Positions 1 through 6,321 of a DNA stretch of 13,740 nt are shown one piece after another; position 1 is the stretch's first letter; each line of letters begins with the position of its first letter. The notes below the pieces were generated by a model that did not search any database, was not told the DNA's origin, and saw nothing but the letters and a program-made list of their open reading frames with translations. Where the stretch lies: positions 1-13,740 of the forward strand of contig JAYFQX010000002.1 of NCBI GenBank assembly GCA_034926635.1. Direction: 5' to 3'. Made by a program: the position numbers and the translations under genes. This stretch comes from Christensenella sp034926635 (lineage in GTDB: Bacteria; Bacillota; Clostridia; Christensenellales; Christensenellaceae).

Positions 1-1
1 G

Positions 2-247
2 CTTGTCACAAAAGATTTTGTGTTGTTCTGGCTCAGTAAATTCCAGAGTGGTGACGTGAGGGATATTACTTTTTGCAGACGGCTTATTGATACATTCATC
101 AATTCGATTTTCCTTTATGATGATAAGGTTGTTATAACGTATAACTACAAGGGGAAGAAGAAAACGCTCAAACTAAAAGATGTTAAGGATGGTTCGGATT
201 TTAACGAGTTCGCTCCACCAAATCAAAAAATAGGCGGTGAGAATTAA
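2..247 (+). CDS. Large serine recombinase, C-terminal tail (5' end outside window)
   Basis: The open frame enters from the left edge and ends at TAA 245-247, giving 81 residues. The sequence (RLIDTFINSIFLYDDKVVIT, then a NYKGKKKT stretch and a GSDFNEFAPP end) matches the usual C-terminus of clostridial large serine recombinases, where a 'fInsIylyddk.vi.fNyk' strand block precedes a short polar tail. The catalytic resolvase domain and zinc-ribbon part would lie upstream of the window. Such enzymes integrate and excise prophages or conjugative/mobilizable elements through attP/attB recombination. The decayed phage lysis genes immediately downstream fit a prophage or integrated-element end. The tail itself shows no stops or frameshifts, so the gene could still be intact, but this cannot be judged from here. 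A start inside the window (GTG at 20) is not credible because the homology continues upstream of it. Confidence 0.85.
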   Translation, partial: LVTKDFVLFWLSKFQSGDVRDITFCRRLIDTFINSIFLYDDKVVITYNYKGKKKTLKLKDVKDGSDFNEFAPPNQKIGGEN

Positions 248-272
248 TTTCTTACCGCCTATTTTTATTTTA
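227..272. terminator. Bidirectional Rho-independent terminator between recombinase and holin remnant
   Basis: A nearly perfect stem is formed by TAGGCGGTGAGAA (231-243) and TTCTTACCGCCTA (249-261), with a 5-base loop. It has one G-U pair and further A-T pairs outward. It is followed by TTTTATTTT on the plus strand and, read from the other side, by a T-rich tract derived from AAAAAA at 225-230. It overlaps the recombinase stop codon and lies just past the stop of the minus-strand holin remnant, so it would end both converging transcripts. Confidence 0.9.
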
Positions 273-276
273 AGTT

Positions 277-558
277 TTATCCTTTTTTAACATTATTACT
301 AGGAGTAGTATGATTTAGTGCTCTCATATTATCACTATATCCCGTAGTCGTGGGATCTGACTCACACCTAGAAAAGCAAGTAAGTCAACAACTATCAGAC
401 CAATTAGATATGTATTAGAAAAGAAGTTAGATCATATCCCATGTTGTCAAATCTGTCCATACAAGTCCCATATACGCTAAAATAGGGGTTAAATACAACC
501 GATTAATCCCAACCACCAAGCAGGACTTTTAATTCTTAAATTACAATTTAATGTTCAT
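277..558 (-). pseudogene. Decayed phage holin
   Basis: On the minus strand an AAAAGGAG ribosome binding site lies 8 bases ahead of an ATG at 558. This opens a frame beginning MNIKL that meets a stop at once and then continues, with stops and frameshifts, through LTPILAYMGLVWTDLTTWD and finally SDPTTTGYSDNMRALNHTTP before TAA at 277-279. The PAxLAYMGLxWTDLTTW segment and the DPTT.G.SDS.RAL.Y..P tail are signatures of the small phage holins of Firmicutes (about 85-95 residues, two membrane helices), which permeabilise the membrane for the endolysin. Several in-frame stops, at least one frameshift and an apparently damaged middle make it non-functional. It sits directly downstream of the endolysin remnant and so preserves a phage lysis module. 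The recognition rests on motif memory, not on an alignment. Confidence 0.72.
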
Positions 559-930
559 ACAATTTTCTCCTTTTTGTTCAAATAATTTTTCAGGAGTCTG
601 ATCACCGGCAAGATGATCAATTTCCAATCCTATGCTTTTTTGAAAAGCGCCAATCGCATTAGTACAATTCAACCCATATGTAGCCGTTGTGAGTGCCGGT
701 ATATATTCCTAAGTTTATCAATTTTGATTCAATCGTATACACATAACCGTCTTCAGACTTAGCGTAAGAAAGTTTTACGAAATCAACATGAATCCAGCCA
801 TCTACGCCATTTAAACTCAACTTATACCAGTCCCTTTTCTACCTTTATATTTCAGCTTTGTTCCCGCAGACAGTACACGAATGATTTTACAATTGGTACT
901 GGGTTGAGTGATCAGTACCCTTGCGAATAG
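559..930 (-). pseudogene. Decayed phage endolysin: SH3b plus peptidoglycan-binding domain
   Basis: Minus-strand translation in three patched frames gives a bacterial SH3 domain (KIIRVLSAGTKLKYKG, then RDWYKLSLNGVDGWIHVDFV). This is followed by a linker and a PG_binding_1 repeat (YGLNCTNAIGAFQKSIGLEI, then DHLAGDQTPEKLF). One frameshift falls near 835-842 inside the SH3 domain and another near 680 at the start of the peptidoglycan-binding domain. The original stop has probably been lost, since the frame now runs into the holin start. Proteins of this build in Firmicute phages are N-acetylmuramoyl-L-alanine amidases or related lysins with a catalytic domain at the N-terminus. That domain is absent: upstream of about 930 the sequence no longer matches and soon becomes IS256-like DNA, which suggests deletion or IS insertion. 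Domain identity is well supported; the exact 5' edge of the remnant is not. Confidence 0.72.
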
Positions 931-1010
931 ACAAAGAAAACGCAAGGATAACTTGGATTTTCATAGAATTACGCATAATATCACCGGCAGCAGGTAGATA
1001 TTACAGAGCT

Positions 1011-1572
1011 GCGTGACGACGCCATTGTCCTTCACTGAAAAATGCACCGCGTCTATGAACAGGAAGGGATATATTTCGCAAAGCGGTTTGTGCTACCATT
1101 CTTCTATCTGCAGAAGCAACTTGTACGTGATGTCAGATACAATCTCCTCGTTGCCTCAAAGCCATAGATATCATCTATTTGCTCGGATATCTGCCGTACG
1201 TTCATTCCTTTGGTGTACATTGAAATTATCTTGTCCTCAATACTGGGAATATCTTTCTGCTGTTTTTTCACTACCCTGGGCTAGAACGTATTTTCCAGGC
1301 CTTGCGGAACAGCAATGGGTATTTCGCCATATTTGCTTCGCAGATGTTTGTCTTTTTTGTCATTACGGGAGTTGGGTTCCTCTGAACGTTCATACGGCTC
1401 GTAGCCAAGCTATTCGTTTATCTCACCCTCCAACATTGACTGGATAACCGGTCCTAGCAGGTCTGCCAGCGCATCTTGAATGTCTTCCGTGCTTTGGATA
1501 TCGTATTCATACAGCAGCCCCGCCATGATTTGCTTCTTATCTTCGCTCAGTTCTTCTCTTTTTTCTCGTTAT
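1011..1572 (-). pseudogene. IS256-family transposase, truncated and degraded
   Basis: The minus strand carries the N-terminal half of an IS256 (Mutator-type, DDE) transposase. Recognisable blocks are DIQDALADLLGPVIQSMLEG, LGYEPYERSEEPNSRNDKKD, KYGEIPIAVPQ, VVKKQQKDIPSIEDKIISMY, TKGMNVRQISEQIDDIYGFE, VSDITYKLLLQIEEW and YPFLFIDAVHFSVKDNGVV. The aspartate of FIDAVHF is the first catalytic acidic residue; the other two lie in the missing half. Damage visible: a TAG before LGYEPYE, a TAG at the end of the VPQGLENTF block, a frameshift before VSDITYK, a TAG after QIEEW, and loss of homology after VKDNGVV (near 1011). The start codon also looks destroyed (ATAACG where ATGAACG is expected), although an AAGGAGG ribosome binding site remains about 13 bases upstream. 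Full-length relatives are about 400 residues; about 180 remain. The protein cannot be active. Confidence 0.88.
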
Positions 1573-1577
1573 AACTT

Positions 1578-1618
1578 AAAACAGCCTCCTTTGATATTTT
1601 ATCATCGAAAGCTGTTTT
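1578..1618 (-). repeat. Inverted repeat spanning the IS256 leader and ribosome binding site
   Basis: AAAACAGC (1578-1585) and GCTGTTTT (1611-1618) are perfect 8-base inverted copies flanking the AAGGAGG ribosome binding site of the transposase remnant. In RNA the stem would hold the site within its loop or shoulder. It may be the subterminal structure of the IS end that keeps read-through translation low; this is inference. Confidence 0.5.
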
Positions 1619-1682
1619 TACAGACTTTTTTTCACAAAACCCCAAAACAAAAAGGCAAGATCGGCGAAACCTTGGACGATGT

Positions 1683-1766
1683 TATAGTCTTAGCATAGTA
1701 TAATGTAAAATAACCTTGCCCACGCGCTTCTACGACTTGACCGGAGGTATAGTCCTTACATAGTAT
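1683..1766 (+). repeat. Imperfect 19-base direct repeat, two copies
   Basis: TATAGTCTTAGCATAGTAT at 1683-1701 and TATAGTCCTTACATAGTAT at 1748-1766 agree at 16 of 19 positions and are spaced 65 bases start to start. They lie in the non-coding stretch between the IS remnant and ptb. The function is unknown; remnants of element ends or recombinase sites are possible. Confidence 0.5.
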
Positions 1767-1871
1767 CCTATTAATACTAACCGCGCAAAAACCCGTAAAG
1801 GGAAGATTGTGCGACGCTGTTTCAATGGATGATGTATCGCATGAATGGATTTTATGCCGTGCGCCGCATAC

Positions 1872-2798
1872 TTAGCCGCAACTCTCGCAGAACGGTTGTT
1901 CCATAAAAGCGCTGATTGCGGAAGCGCAGATAATGGAATAGAGCTTGCTGTATTCGGAGTCCGAACGCGACGCAAGGATAATCGGCGCCGAAGCGCCCAT
2001 TACGATTCCGCCAAACAGGCAATTTCCGGCATTTGTGAAGGTTTTTAGCACGCTGTTTGCTGCCTCAATGTTATGAAATAGAAGGATATCCGCTTTTCCC
2101 GCAACGGAAGAATCGATTCCTTTGTGACTTGCGGCGGTTTCAGATAAGGCGGCGTCCATTGCCAGCGGCCCATCGACCATGCAGCCTGTAATCTGGTTTC
2201 GGCGATTCATTACGCTGAGAATGGCGGCGTCCATCGTCGCAGGCATATTGGGATTTATAATCTCTACGGCTGCTAGCGGTGCGACTCGCGGATAAGCAAT
2301 TCCCAGACCGTGGGCGACAATCACGGCATTTTCAATCAATTTTACTTTTGTAGGGAGATCAGGGTAAGGAACCATTGCCGCGTCTGTCAAAAGCAGCGTT
2401 CGTTCCAAAACGGGGGAGCTTACGACGGATACGTGGGATAGCACCTCCCGTTCCCGAAGACCGTTTTCTTTATCCAGTACGGCGCGTAGCAAGTCGGCGG
2501 TATGAATCATACCTTTCATCAGCATATTCGCCTTTTTTTGTCTAACAAGGGAAACCGCGGCGCGTGCCGCGTCTTTTTTTGTGGCGGTGTCCACGATTTC
2601 AAACATAGAAATATCGAGGCAGTTTTGTTCGGCAACGTCCAAAATAGCATGCCGATCTCCGCATAAAACGGCGTTGGCGAATCCGCGTTTTTTTGCCTGA
2701 GAGACAGCTTGCAGCACAACCACGTCCTCTGCCGCTGCAACCGCTATAATTCCGTTTTTAGAGAGCTTTAAATGCTCGGTCATTTCTTCGATCCTCAT
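1872..2798 (-). CDS. ptb: Phosphate butyryltransferase / phosphotransacetylase family
   Basis: Predicted cytosolic enzyme that moves the acyl group of butyryl-CoA (or a branched-chain acyl-CoA such as isobutyryl-CoA) to phosphate, giving the acyl phosphate used by a butyrate kinase for ATP. The 308 residues match the family's usual length of about 300. Family landmarks are visible: an N-terminal region ending in AAAEDVVVLQAVSQAKKRGF, the MLMKGMIHTADLLRAVLDKE block, TDAAMVPYPDL, and a C-terminal ADILLFHNIEAANSVLKTF region with IVMGASAPIILASRSDS. I chose ATG at 2798: the ribosome binding site AAAGGTGG sits 9 bases upstream, whereas the longer GTG start at 2807 would touch it. It lies immediately downstream of the CyuA-like gene (about 15 bases), so the two are probably co-transcribed. 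The partner kinase gene is about 9.7 kb away on the other strand, which is unusual. The C-terminus borders decayed mobile DNA but seems complete. Butyryl versus acetyl preference cannot be read from the sequence. Confidence 0.88.
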   Translation of the reverse strand: MRIEEMTEHLKLSKNGIIAVAAAEDVVVLQAVSQAKKRGFANAVLCGDRHAILDVAEQNCLDISMFEIVDTATKKDAARAAVSLVRQKKANMLMKGMIHTADLLRAVLDKENGLREREVLSHVSVVSSPVLERTLLLTDAAMVPYPDLPTKVKLIENAVIVAHGLGIAYPRVAPLAAVEIINPNMPATMDAAILSVMNRRNQITGCMVDGPLAMDAALSETAASHKGIDSSVAGKADILLFHNIEAANSVLKTFTNAGNCLFGGIVMGASAPIILASRSDSEYSKLYSIICASAISAFMEQPFCESCG

Positions 2799-2813
2799 TT
2801 TTTCCACCCACCT

Positions 2814-4082
2814 TTATCTTTCTTTTTGCGTCATAATTTTCAGAAGCAGCGGATCAATCTCTAGCATTCCGCCCGAAGAAAGCTTGCCGATATTTTCGAG
2901 TGTCTTTTCTACGTCGGTTTCTATAATACCTTCCATGGGACAAACGCATTCGTCGGACAGCGCGAGCAACGTCGATTGGATCGCGGCAAACGTACAGGCG
3001 GAGACCTTCATGGCGCAACCTGCCTTTGCGCCATCGCACAGCATCCCCATTACGCTACCCAGCATATTTTGGATCGAGGACATGATTTGTTCGAGTCCGC
3101 CACCCAGCAGGTACGTAATTCCCGCGCTTGCGCCGATTGCCGCACCGACGGCGCCGCAAAGCGGAGACAGACGACCGAAGGACTGCTTGCAGTGGATTGC
3201 GATCAAGTTGCTTAATGTGCAGGCGCGCAAAATTTTTTCGCGCGGGATTCCTTTTTTTTCGCCGATTGCGGCGACGGGCACCGTGGCGCAGATTCCCTGG
3301 TTTCCGCTTCCCGAATTGCTCATGGCGGGCATAGAAAGTCCTGCCATCCGCGCGTCGGAGCCGGCTGCGGTAAGCGCGACCGCGTAAGAAAACGCCTCTT
3401 CGTTTTCATACGCTCCTACAAGCCTCCGACCAACCTCGTGACCAAACGGCTCGCGTAGGCCAGCCTTGCTAAGCGCCATATTCAGGCGGATGCTCTTTTC
3501 GATTAAGCCAAGCTGTCCAGCGTCTACTTCGTAAATAAAATCGTAAATACCGTGAATACTGCTTTTTGGAAGGTCGGTCGTTTCCGCGCTTTTTTCGGGA
3601 GAAGCCTGAAAGATAATTTTTCCGTTGTGTTCCAGACGGGAAATGCTGTCGTGGCGTTCCCGGATAACGGCCTTACCCGTCTGAAAGTCGCCGGTTTGTA
3701 CGGTGACGCTGATATATAGCTTGGGAAGCAGGGGATCCGTATCAAGCTGAATTCCGGAACCGCAAAGCGTCTTCGCTGCTTCTACCTGCCCGGGAGAGAT
3801 GTCGGACAATACTTCCAGTTCTTTTTCCGGGTCACCGGCGACGGCTCCAAGCGCGGCCGCCATTTTAACGCCGAACGCATCTGCCCCAGGGATGCGGACC
3901 CCCATCGCGTTTTTTATAATGTTGCCGCTGCATACCAAATCGATTTTGACAGCGGGACCGGTTCCGGCGGCTTTTCGCGCCGCGGCTGCCGCAAAAGCGA
4001 CGGCGACGGGCTCGGTACAGCCGACGGCGGGCTTGATCTCGCGCTTCAATATAGCAATATAATCGGTTTGCAATGTTTTCAT
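2814..4082 (-). CDS. cyuA: L-cysteine desulfidase / L-serine dehydratase alpha-type protein (CyuA/YhaM family)
   Basis: Iron-sulfur enzyme of the UPF0597 family; characterised members break down L-cysteine to pyruvate, ammonia and sulfide, and related proteins are annotated as serine dehydratase alpha. The 422 residues are close to the usual length of about 430. The N-terminal VGCTEP motif places the catalytic Cys at residue 22. SNSGSGNQG (255-263) is the serine/glycine-rich signature. Cys309 (PLCGA), Cys349 and Cys356 (MLCDGAKAGC) have the 40- and 7-residue spacing known for the [4Fe-4S] ligands of the archaeal L-cysteine desulfidase, so the cluster site is complete. Start at ATG 4082 has a modest GGGAG upstream. 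It is separated from the upstream regulator by a terminator and about 140 bases that should hold its own promoter. It is likely co-transcribed with ptb, which would let pyruvate or another oxoacid from it feed acyl-CoA to acyl-phosphate conversion. The true substrate (Cys, Ser or another amino acid) is not decided by sequence. Confidence 0.85.
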   Translation of the reverse strand: MKTLQTDYIAILKREIKPAVGCTEPVAVAFAAAAARKAAGTGPAVKIDLVCSGNIIKNAMGVRIPGADAFGVKMAAALGAVAGDPEKELEVLSDISPGQVEAAKTLCGSGIQLDTDPLLPKLYISVTVQTGDFQTGKAVIRERHDSISRLEHNGKIIFQASPEKSAETTDLPKSSIHGIYDFIYEVDAGQLGLIEKSIRLNMALSKAGLREPFGHEVGRRLVGAYENEEAFSYAVALTAAGSDARMAGLSMPAMSNSGSGNQGICATVPVAAIGEKKGIPREKILRACTLSNLIAIHCKQSFGRLSPLCGAVGAAIGASAGITYLLGGGLEQIMSSIQNMLGSVMGMLCDGAKAGCAMKVSACTFAAIQSTLLALSDECVCPMEGIIETDVEKTLENIGKLSSGGMLEIDPLLLKIMTQKER

Positions 4083-4162
4083 AGCCGCTCCCAGTAAATA
4101 AAATATAATCTATTGTTCCAAGGTATTTCTTAGTTTATTCCCTTCCGGCGGCGAAAAGTATA

Positions 4163-4178
4163 TTTGCGGTGCACAAAA
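4163..4178 (-). promoter_or_regulatory. Candidate operator upstream of cyuA
   Basis: The plus strand reads TTTGC-GGTG-CACAAAA. Nearly the same arrangement, TTTGC-AAA-CACAAAA, occurs at 6001-6015 upstream of the PucR gene. Both lie upstream of minus-strand genes. A TATACT hexamer close by could be a -10 box but I see no good -35 partner. A shared regulator site is possible but unproven. Confidence 0.25.
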
Positions 4179-4222
4179 TACAGAATGAAATCTTGTTTAA
4201 AAAACCAAAATAAAAAGTGGTA

Positions 4223-4250
4223 TAAAAAAGTCCTTGCTCTATGCAAGGAT
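4223..4250 (-). terminator. Rho-independent terminator of the PucR gene
   Basis: Read on the minus strand, TCCTTGC-ATAGA-GCAAGGA is a perfect 7-base-pair hairpin followed by CTTTTTTATA. It lies 14 bases or so after the PucR stop codon and separates that gene from the downstream cyuA-ptb pair. Confidence 0.88.
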
Positions 4251-4263
4251 GGCGGCAAGCGTT

Positions 4264-5862
4264 TTACAGACTTTGCATGATCCGGCGGATGGCGAGCGAG
4301 TACACCAAAAAAATGGTTTCGGATATATTTGTGAGGTCGATATTTAAAAGCTCTTTGGCTTTTTTCAGGCGGTATTGCACTGTGTTGATATGTACGTACA
4401 TGAGCTGCGCCGTGGCATGGACGCTGCGGTTGGCGTCCAGCATAAAGACGGCGAGCGTATCCACAAGCGCGTCCGAATGCTGTGCTTCAAGCGGCGTAAG
4501 GAAATCCGTATACAGTCTTTGGCGCCGTTTATCGTTTTTCAGGATATCCACACAGGTATAAATAAATTCCAGTGTATATGGGTCAAAAACGCGCTGTGTT
4601 GGAAAAGCTATCTGTAGCATGGAATGGATTTCACAAAAGAAGGTATAAATTTCGCTCATACCCTCGGGACCGTTCAGGTTGAGGGCAAACAGCAGCAGGA
4701 GATTTTCACAGTCATCCTGTTTCATCATGTTCTCCAGATTTTTGAGAAGAGGCGCGAAGGACAGCGATGCGGAAGCCGACTTGTATGGGATATAGATAAT
4801 GGAACTATCTTTGGCAGCGGAAAAATAATCAAGGCGGCTATGTTCGAGCGCCCGCCGTATTTCTTTGTCTTTTTCCATGAGTTCGTTTTCCCCGTCGCCG
4901 CCGCTTAGGACGATAAGGTTGCAGATATCGCCGGGCTTTAAGCAGTATTTTGCCAGCGCAAACTGCGTCTGCACCGTATTGTTGGACAAAACAGCCTGTA
5001 CAAGATTATTCTCGTCGGTATTGCCGCAGTATTTCCAGATCCCTGCGCAAATACCGACGACTGAGGCGACACTGGAGATGTCCGTATAATTCATGGAATT
5101 GCTGAAATCGATTACCAACAGATGGATAAAACCGTTGGAGTTCCATAAATTCGTGAAAAAGGCATTGAAGTTTTTCCCATCTTTTTGATATTGGAAGAAA
5201 CAGCCGGAACCAGCCGAAGCGGCGTTTTTGCGTTTTAGATCCTTTACGATCTCTGCCCAGACGTCAGGACCGATAGAGCCTTCGTCTTTCTGCGCACAGG
5301 TAACGAGAAGAGGATCGTAAAAAGAATTGGTGAGGATCAACCCACCGCCGAATTTTTCTGAAATAATTTTCATGGCGCGGGACAGGTCGCTGACGTTGTT
5401 TTGGGAGATTGCGTAAATGATCTCGTTGATATTGATGGAAGCGGTGGACTGGTCGGAAAGCAGAAGACTGGTAATATCGAAAATAAGATCGGCGTAGGTT
5501 ACTTCCATATTGTCGGGCATGACAATCAAGGGGAAATCCAGATCGTCCGCCGTATGAATCAGCTCCGGGGAGATTTCCTTGACCACAGTGCCCGCGTAAA
5601 ACAAAATCAGGCAGGCCTCGCCGCCTTGGTTTAACACGCGCAGCGTTTTGCATTGCTGCTCAACAGATTCCGCGACGGAAAAAAGCGCGGAAATGACGAC
5701 GTCGTTTCCACGAGAGCTCGCGTCGACAAGAAGGTCGTCGAGCGTAGCGATTTCCAGCACGGAAGCGCGCCGGACAATGCGATTAAGACCGCTGGCACCT
5801 CCCACGACCTGTGCCTCGGAAAGACATGGCAAAGCTAAACACTGTTTTACGGTAACCCCCAT
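4264..5862 (-). CDS. PucR-family transcriptional regulator
   Basis: Cytosolic DNA-binding regulator. From ATG 5862 it has 532 residues. The N-terminal VTVKQCLALPCLSEAQVVGG opens the PucR N-terminal domain (about residues 5-125, including SVLEIATLDD and FPLIVMPDNM). A middle region of about 300 residues follows with no sure domain, then a C-terminal helix-turn-helix of the PucR type (ANRSVHATAQLMYVHINTVQ, YRLKKAKELLNI). Family members control purine, hydantoin-like or amino acid catabolism. The frame also extends 29 codons upstream to a GTG at 5949, but PucR proteins normally begin just before the conserved VTV motif, so I prefer 5862. A weakness is that the only good purine-rich site (GGAAGGAG, minus strand, 5891-5899) lies about 28 bases upstream of that ATG. 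It is divergent to the DUF917 operon, making it the likely regulator of it. It has its own terminator. Confidence 0.88.
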   Translation of the reverse strand: MGVTVKQCLALPCLSEAQVVGGASGLNRIVRRASVLEIATLDDLLVDASSRGNDVVISALFSVAESVEQQCKTLRVLNQGGEACLILFYAGTVVKEISPELIHTADDLDFPLIVMPDNMEVTYADLIFDITSLLLSDQSTASININEIIYAISQNNVSDLSRAMKIISEKFGGGLILTNSFYDPLLVTCAQKDEGSIGPDVWAEIVKDLKRKNAASAGSGCFFQYQKDGKNFNAFFTNLWNSNGFIHLLVIDFSNSMNYTDISSVASVVGICAGIWKYCGNTDENNLVQAVLSNNTVQTQFALAKYCLKPGDICNLIVLSGGDGENELMEKDKEIRRALEHSRLDYFSAAKDSSIIYIPYKSASASLSFAPLLKNLENMMKQDDCENLLLLFALNLNGPEGMSEIYTFFCEIHSMLQIAFPTQRVFDPYTLEFIYTCVDILKNDKRRQRLYTDFLTPLEAQHSDALVDTLAVFMLDANRSVHATAQLMYVHINTVQYRLKKAKELLNIDLTNISETIFLVYSLAIRRIMQSL

Positions 5863-5908
5863 TGTGTTTTCGTATCGCGGCGCGGTACGGCTCCTTCCTG
5901 TGGATTTT

Positions 5909-5923
5909 GCCGGGATTCCCGGC
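5909..5923. repeat. Perfect 7-base inverted repeat in the PucR leader
   Basis: GCCGGGATTCCCGGC has 7-base arms around a single central base and would form a tight GC hairpin just ahead of the purine-rich GGAAGGAG of the PucR mRNA. A second dyad, TATGAT-N6-ATCATA, lies beside it at 5929-5946. Either could be an operator or affect translation; no direct evidence. Confidence 0.4.
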
Positions 5924-5992
5924 GGAATTATGATAGTTTCATCATACACTATTGCGCCAGAATATGAAAATATAAAACTAAAAAAGTACGGT

Positions 5993-6017
5993 TTTTTTGT
6001 TTTGCAAACACAAAAAA
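5993..6017. promoter_or_regulatory. Long AT-rich dyad in the divergent intergenic region
   Basis: TTTTTTGT (5993-6000) and ACAAAAAA (6010-6017) are perfect 8-base inverted copies around TTTGCAAAC, which itself contains the palindrome TTTGCAAA. It lies between the divergent PucR and DUF917 genes, where an autoregulatory operator would be expected. The rest of the 5863-6321 gap shows no gene. Confidence 0.4.
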
Positions 6018-6248
6018 TAGAGCTGAAAATTGTTCGCCTTAATGAAGAATTGCAGGATTTCTCATGATAGAATGCAAATAATAAAAAGTTTATTCATTAT
6101 TTTATCGCCACACGGTATTTCCTTTTACGATCGCATCTTGGAAATCAGCACATTTGGGGCAGAAGTTCGGGCATGCCTGCGTTTTGTATACCCAAAAGGA
6201 AAAAAGGCTTTTATTTTCGCGGTTTTGCGTCACATTGTAATGTTATAT

Positions 6249-6277
6249 TTGACCGGTTGCCGAAATTTTTTTATATT
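6249..6277 (+). promoter_or_regulatory. Sigma-A promoter of the DUF917 operon
   Basis: TTGACC (6249-6254) and TATATT (6272-6277) are separated by exactly 17 bases, with transcription expected to start near 6284. The leader would be about 38 bases and contains AAAGGAG 8 bases before the ATG at 6322. A short dyad CATTGTAATG lies just upstream of the -35 box. Confidence 0.75.
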
Positions 6278-6321
6278 TCTGCCATGCAGGAAACGAAATC
6301 ACAGGTAAAGGAGAAAAGAAA

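Larger units (their letters stand above)
1573..1871. other. Gene-poor junction between IS remnant and ptb
   Basis: I find no convincing gene here. The first part (to about 1650) is probably the terminal part of the IS256 element, with TTTTTACAGACTTTTTTTCAC as a candidate end; the partner end is missing, so it cannot be confirmed. From 1683 to 1766 an imperfect 19-base direct repeat occurs twice. A weak CCC-TTTAC-GGG-TTTTT hairpin on the minus strand (about 1786-1800) is the only candidate terminator for the ptb transcript. Short open frames in this stretch have no recognisable similarity. Confidence 0.5.

Noticed and set aside
1013..1698. Plus-strand open frames (1013-1447 and 1480-1698)
   Set aside because: They run antisense to the IS256 transposase remnant, whose minus-strand translation is clearly homologous; the plus frames have no recognisable similarity.
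1786..1800. Terminator for ptb
   Set aside because: The stem has only three GC pairs ahead of TTTTT; too weak to list as a feature.
2884..3387. Plus-strand open frame opposite the cyuA-like gene
   Set aside because: Antisense shadow of a gene with well-placed conserved cysteines; no ribosome binding site or similarity.
6284..6301. Possible CcpA (cre) site in GGAAACGAAATCA just after the DUF917 promoter
   Set aside because: Several consensus positions are mismatched; too weak to list.
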